DNA of 64,000 nt. Origin: Humidesulfovibrio sp. (GTDB lineage: Bacteria; Desulfobacterota; Desulfovibrionia; Desulfovibrionales; Desulfovibrionaceae). The notes under the pieces are model-generated. The model saw only the letters and a program-made list of their open reading frames with translations, did no database searches and was not told where the DNA came from. The translations under genes were made by a program, and so were the position numbers. Where the stretch lies: positions 62,001 to 126,000 of the forward strand of contig NZ_JAVHLD010000005.1 in NCBI RefSeq assembly GCF_031082295.1, read 5' to 3'. Below, piece by piece: positions 62,271-64,000 of the stretch; position 1 is the first letter of the stretch; each line of letters starts with the position of its first letter.

Positions 62271-64000
62271 ATGCATAGCGAAATCCTTGAGAACTTGAAG
62301 CGCTTCTTATGCTTCCTGTTCGGCAGTGGCAGGGCCTGCGTTGACGACCTGGCTGTGCAGGAGCTTTTCCGAAAGAAGTACAGGCACTTCCAGGAGCTTC
62401 TTGAGTCCAACTCCGAGTTGTTGAAAATCGTCTCGGACATGGAACTCAAGCTCCAGGGCGGCCAGCTCTTCGGAATGTCCTACGTGCGCAGCCAGGCCAC
62501 ACGGGCCGTGTTCCATGCCTTGCGCCTGGCGGCGAGCTTCGAGAGCCTCTCGGGCAAGCCGAACCCGAACCTCCGGGCAAAGGTTGAGGAATTGCAGGAG
62601 CGCATCAAGGCCGAGCTCGAATCACGCAAGGAACTCCAGGACCAGGAACGTGTCCTGTCGTATTCTCAGATAACACGAGAGATGGTCGACGCCGTTGGCG
62701 GCAAGAGCGCCAACCTGGGCGAGGTGAAGAATCGCGTGGGGCTGCCGGTGCCGCGCGGGTTCGCCATCACCACGAGCGCCTTTCGGCTCCTGTTCGAGCA
62801 GGCGGGCTTGTGGGACGAGATCAAGCGCATCAAGCTCGGCATCATCCCGGATGCCCCGAATTCCCTGGAAGAAGCCAGCGAGGACATCCAGCGCGCCATC
62901 CTGAGCGCGGCCATGCCCGCGGACCTCGAACAGGAACTGCTTGACGCGCACTCGCGGCTTGCGAGGGAATGCGGCCTGGAGCCGGACGAACTCCGCGTGG
63001 CCCTGCGCTCTAGCGCCTTGGGTGAGGACAGCGAGCTCTCCTTCGCCGGGCAGTACCTGTCTGTGCTGAACGTCCCGCGCCAGCGCCTGCTGACCAACTA
63101 TCGCTACGTGCTGGCCAGCCTGTACACCCCGCGCGCCATCTCCTACCGCCTGCTCAAGGGCATCGTGGACGAGGACATGGCAATGAGCGTGGCCTGCCTG
63201 GAGATGATCGACTCGGTGGCCAGCGGCGTCATGTACACGCGACACCCCTTCCACGCCAGCGACGACCGCATCCTTATCAACGCGGTCTGGGGGCTTGGCC
63301 CTTACGCAGTGGATGGAGTCATCACGCCGGACAGCCTTTCGGTGGACCGCAAGGATTTGTCCATAAAGGACTGGCGCGTTGCCGAGAAGCCTGTCCGGCT
63401 TGTCTGCGCGCAGGGCGGAAAACTTGTCGAAGAGCCGGTGCCGCAGGAGGACCAGGCGCGCCCCTGCCTGAGCGAGGCCCAGGTCGGCGTTCTGGCCGAC
63501 TATGCGCTCAAGCTGGAGAAGCACTACGGCCTGGCCCAGGACATCGAGTGGGCGCTGACTCCCGGCGGCGAGCTGCTGGTGCTGCAGTCGAGACCGCTTG
63601 GGGTGGTGCCGGGGGTCCAGGGAGTCCCGGCGGGCATGCCGACCATTGAGGGACGCGACATTCTGGTTCAGGGCGGCGAGGTTGCGCAGCCCGGCGTCGG
63701 CTCCGGCCCGGCCTTCCACGTCACCTGCGACGACGACCTTCCGGCGTTTCCGGAGGGCGGCGTGCTTGTGGCGGCGCACTCCTCGCCAAAGTTCATGGTG
63801 GTGATGCAGAAGGCCCAGGCCATCCTGGCGGATTCCGGCAGCATCACCGGGCACATGGCCTCGCTCACGCGGGAGTTCGGCGTGCCGACCATCCTTGGGC
63901 TCAAGACAGCCACCCGCGACATCCCCCCCGGGGCCATGGTCACGGTGGACGCCTACACCGGCAGGGTCTACGCCGGGGCGGTGGACGAGCTGCTGGCCTT
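62271..64000 (+). CDS. PEP synthase/PPDK-like enzyme, 3' end beyond window
   Basis: 576 codons are visible and the frame runs off the window. The first ~130 residues are a helical, charged domain not found in standard PEP synthase (MHSEILENLKRFLCFLFG at the start). Next comes the PEP/pyruvate-dikinase ATP-binding domain (VGGKSANLGEVKN, VPRGFAITTSAFRLLF, ALRSSALGEDSELSFAGQY, GVMYTRHPF, QDIEWALTPGGELLVLQSRP). Then comes the swivelling phosphohistidine domain, with about His528 in SGSITGHMASL. The C-terminal PEP-binding barrel, if present, is outside. Expected chemistry: phosphoryl transfer between ATP, enzyme His and pyruvate/PEP. GGGAG precedes the ATG. The upstream repeats suggest control by the AAA+ regulator. 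Confidence 0.85.
   Translation, partial: MHSEILENLKRFLCFLFGSGRACVDDLAVQELFRKKYRHFQELLESNSELLKIVSDMELKLQGGQLFGMSYVRSQATRAVFHALRLAASFESLSGKPNPNLRAKVEELQERIKAELESRKELQDQERVLSYSQITREMVDAVGGKSANLGEVKNRVGLPVPRGFAITTSAFRLLFEQAGLWDEIKRIKLGIIPDAPNSLEEASEDIQRAILSAAMPADLEQELLDAHSRLARECGLEPDELRVALRSSALGEDSELSFAGQYLSVLNVPRQRLLTNYRYVLASLYTPRAISYRLLKGIVDEDMAMSVACLEMIDSVASGVMYTRHPFHASDDRILINAVWGLGPYAVDGVITPDSLSVDRKDLSIKDWRVAEKPVRLVCAQGGKLVEEPVPQEDQARPCLSEAQVGVLADYALKLEKHYGLAQDIEWALTPGGELLVLQSRPLGVVPGVQGVPAGMPTIEGRDILVQGGEVAQPGVGSGPAFHVTCDDDLPAFPEGGVLVAAHSSPKFMVVMQKAQAILADSGSITGHMASLTREFGVPTILGLKTATRDIPPGAMVTVDAYTGRVYAGAVDELLA

Overview
The window reads as a high-GC chromosome segment of a sulfate-reducing deltaproteobacterium of the Desulfovibrio group (Desulfovibrionaceae). 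The basis is gene content: a Tmc-type transmembrane redox complex with a tetraheme cytochrome c3, a six-gene Ech hydrogenase, a periplasmic-type CbiK cobaltochelatase with a B12 importer under a cobalamin riboswitch, an Rrf2/Rrf1-type regulator, and a candidate selenoprotein. The species cannot be named from sequence alone. Most genes sit in tight operons with 1-4 base overlaps and good GGAG-type ribosome sites.

Layout. 305-9431 (+): a very large multi-PAS histidine kinase followed by four receiver-output proteins (HDOD, degenerate HD-GYP, intact HD-GYP, HDOD). 9428-10030 (-): two tandem YqaE/PMP3-like mini membrane proteins. 10306-22035 (-): the tmc genes (tmcD, C, B, A) followed in the same direction by a sensor kinase with periplasmic heme-c motifs, two receiver-kinase proteins, a universal stress protein and two response regulators. 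This looks like a redox complex with a dedicated signalling set. It faces, across an AT-rich 365-base region with several palindromes, a plus-strand gene for an Rrf2 regulator fused to a receiver domain.

23638-28608 (-): BON lipoprotein, ArnT-like glycosyltransferase, PAP2 phosphatase, and an MptE-like (DUF115) protein. 28699-34168 (+): cysteine synthase fused to a CysRS-like domain, a membrane protein, glycerate 2-kinase, and an exported caspase-fold protein. 34182-38935 (-): B12 operon (cbiK, btuC, btuD, btuF, cbiL) behind a cobalamin riboswitch and terminator. 38988-41806 (-): CheY-like receiver, HPt-STAS protein and a CheA-like kinase with no phosphorylatable HPt of its own. 41936-50402: TrmH-like methyltransferase, a 47-residue membrane peptide, hydroxyacid dehydrogenase, tungstate importer tupABC, cupin, an AT-richer pentapeptide-repeat protein, chromate transporter, YhcH-family protein, and a small exported protein.

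50552-50821 (+): a BFD-like [2Fe-2S] protein whose reading frame crosses an in-frame UGA at a normally cysteine position, with a fitting stem-loop just downstream; I read it as a selenoprotein. 50930-55939 (-): Ech hydrogenase echABCDEF. 56135-59342 (-): TauE/SafE permease operon with small membrane proteins and a lipoprotein, behind a sigma-54 type -24/-12 site. It is divergent from a membrane-bound AAA+ regulator (59620-62160) with a variant GAFTEA loop and a winged-helix C-terminus. 62271-end (+): a PEP synthase/PPDK-like enzyme, cut by the window edge. TTGCGC-type repeats lie on both sides of the AAA+ regulator gene.
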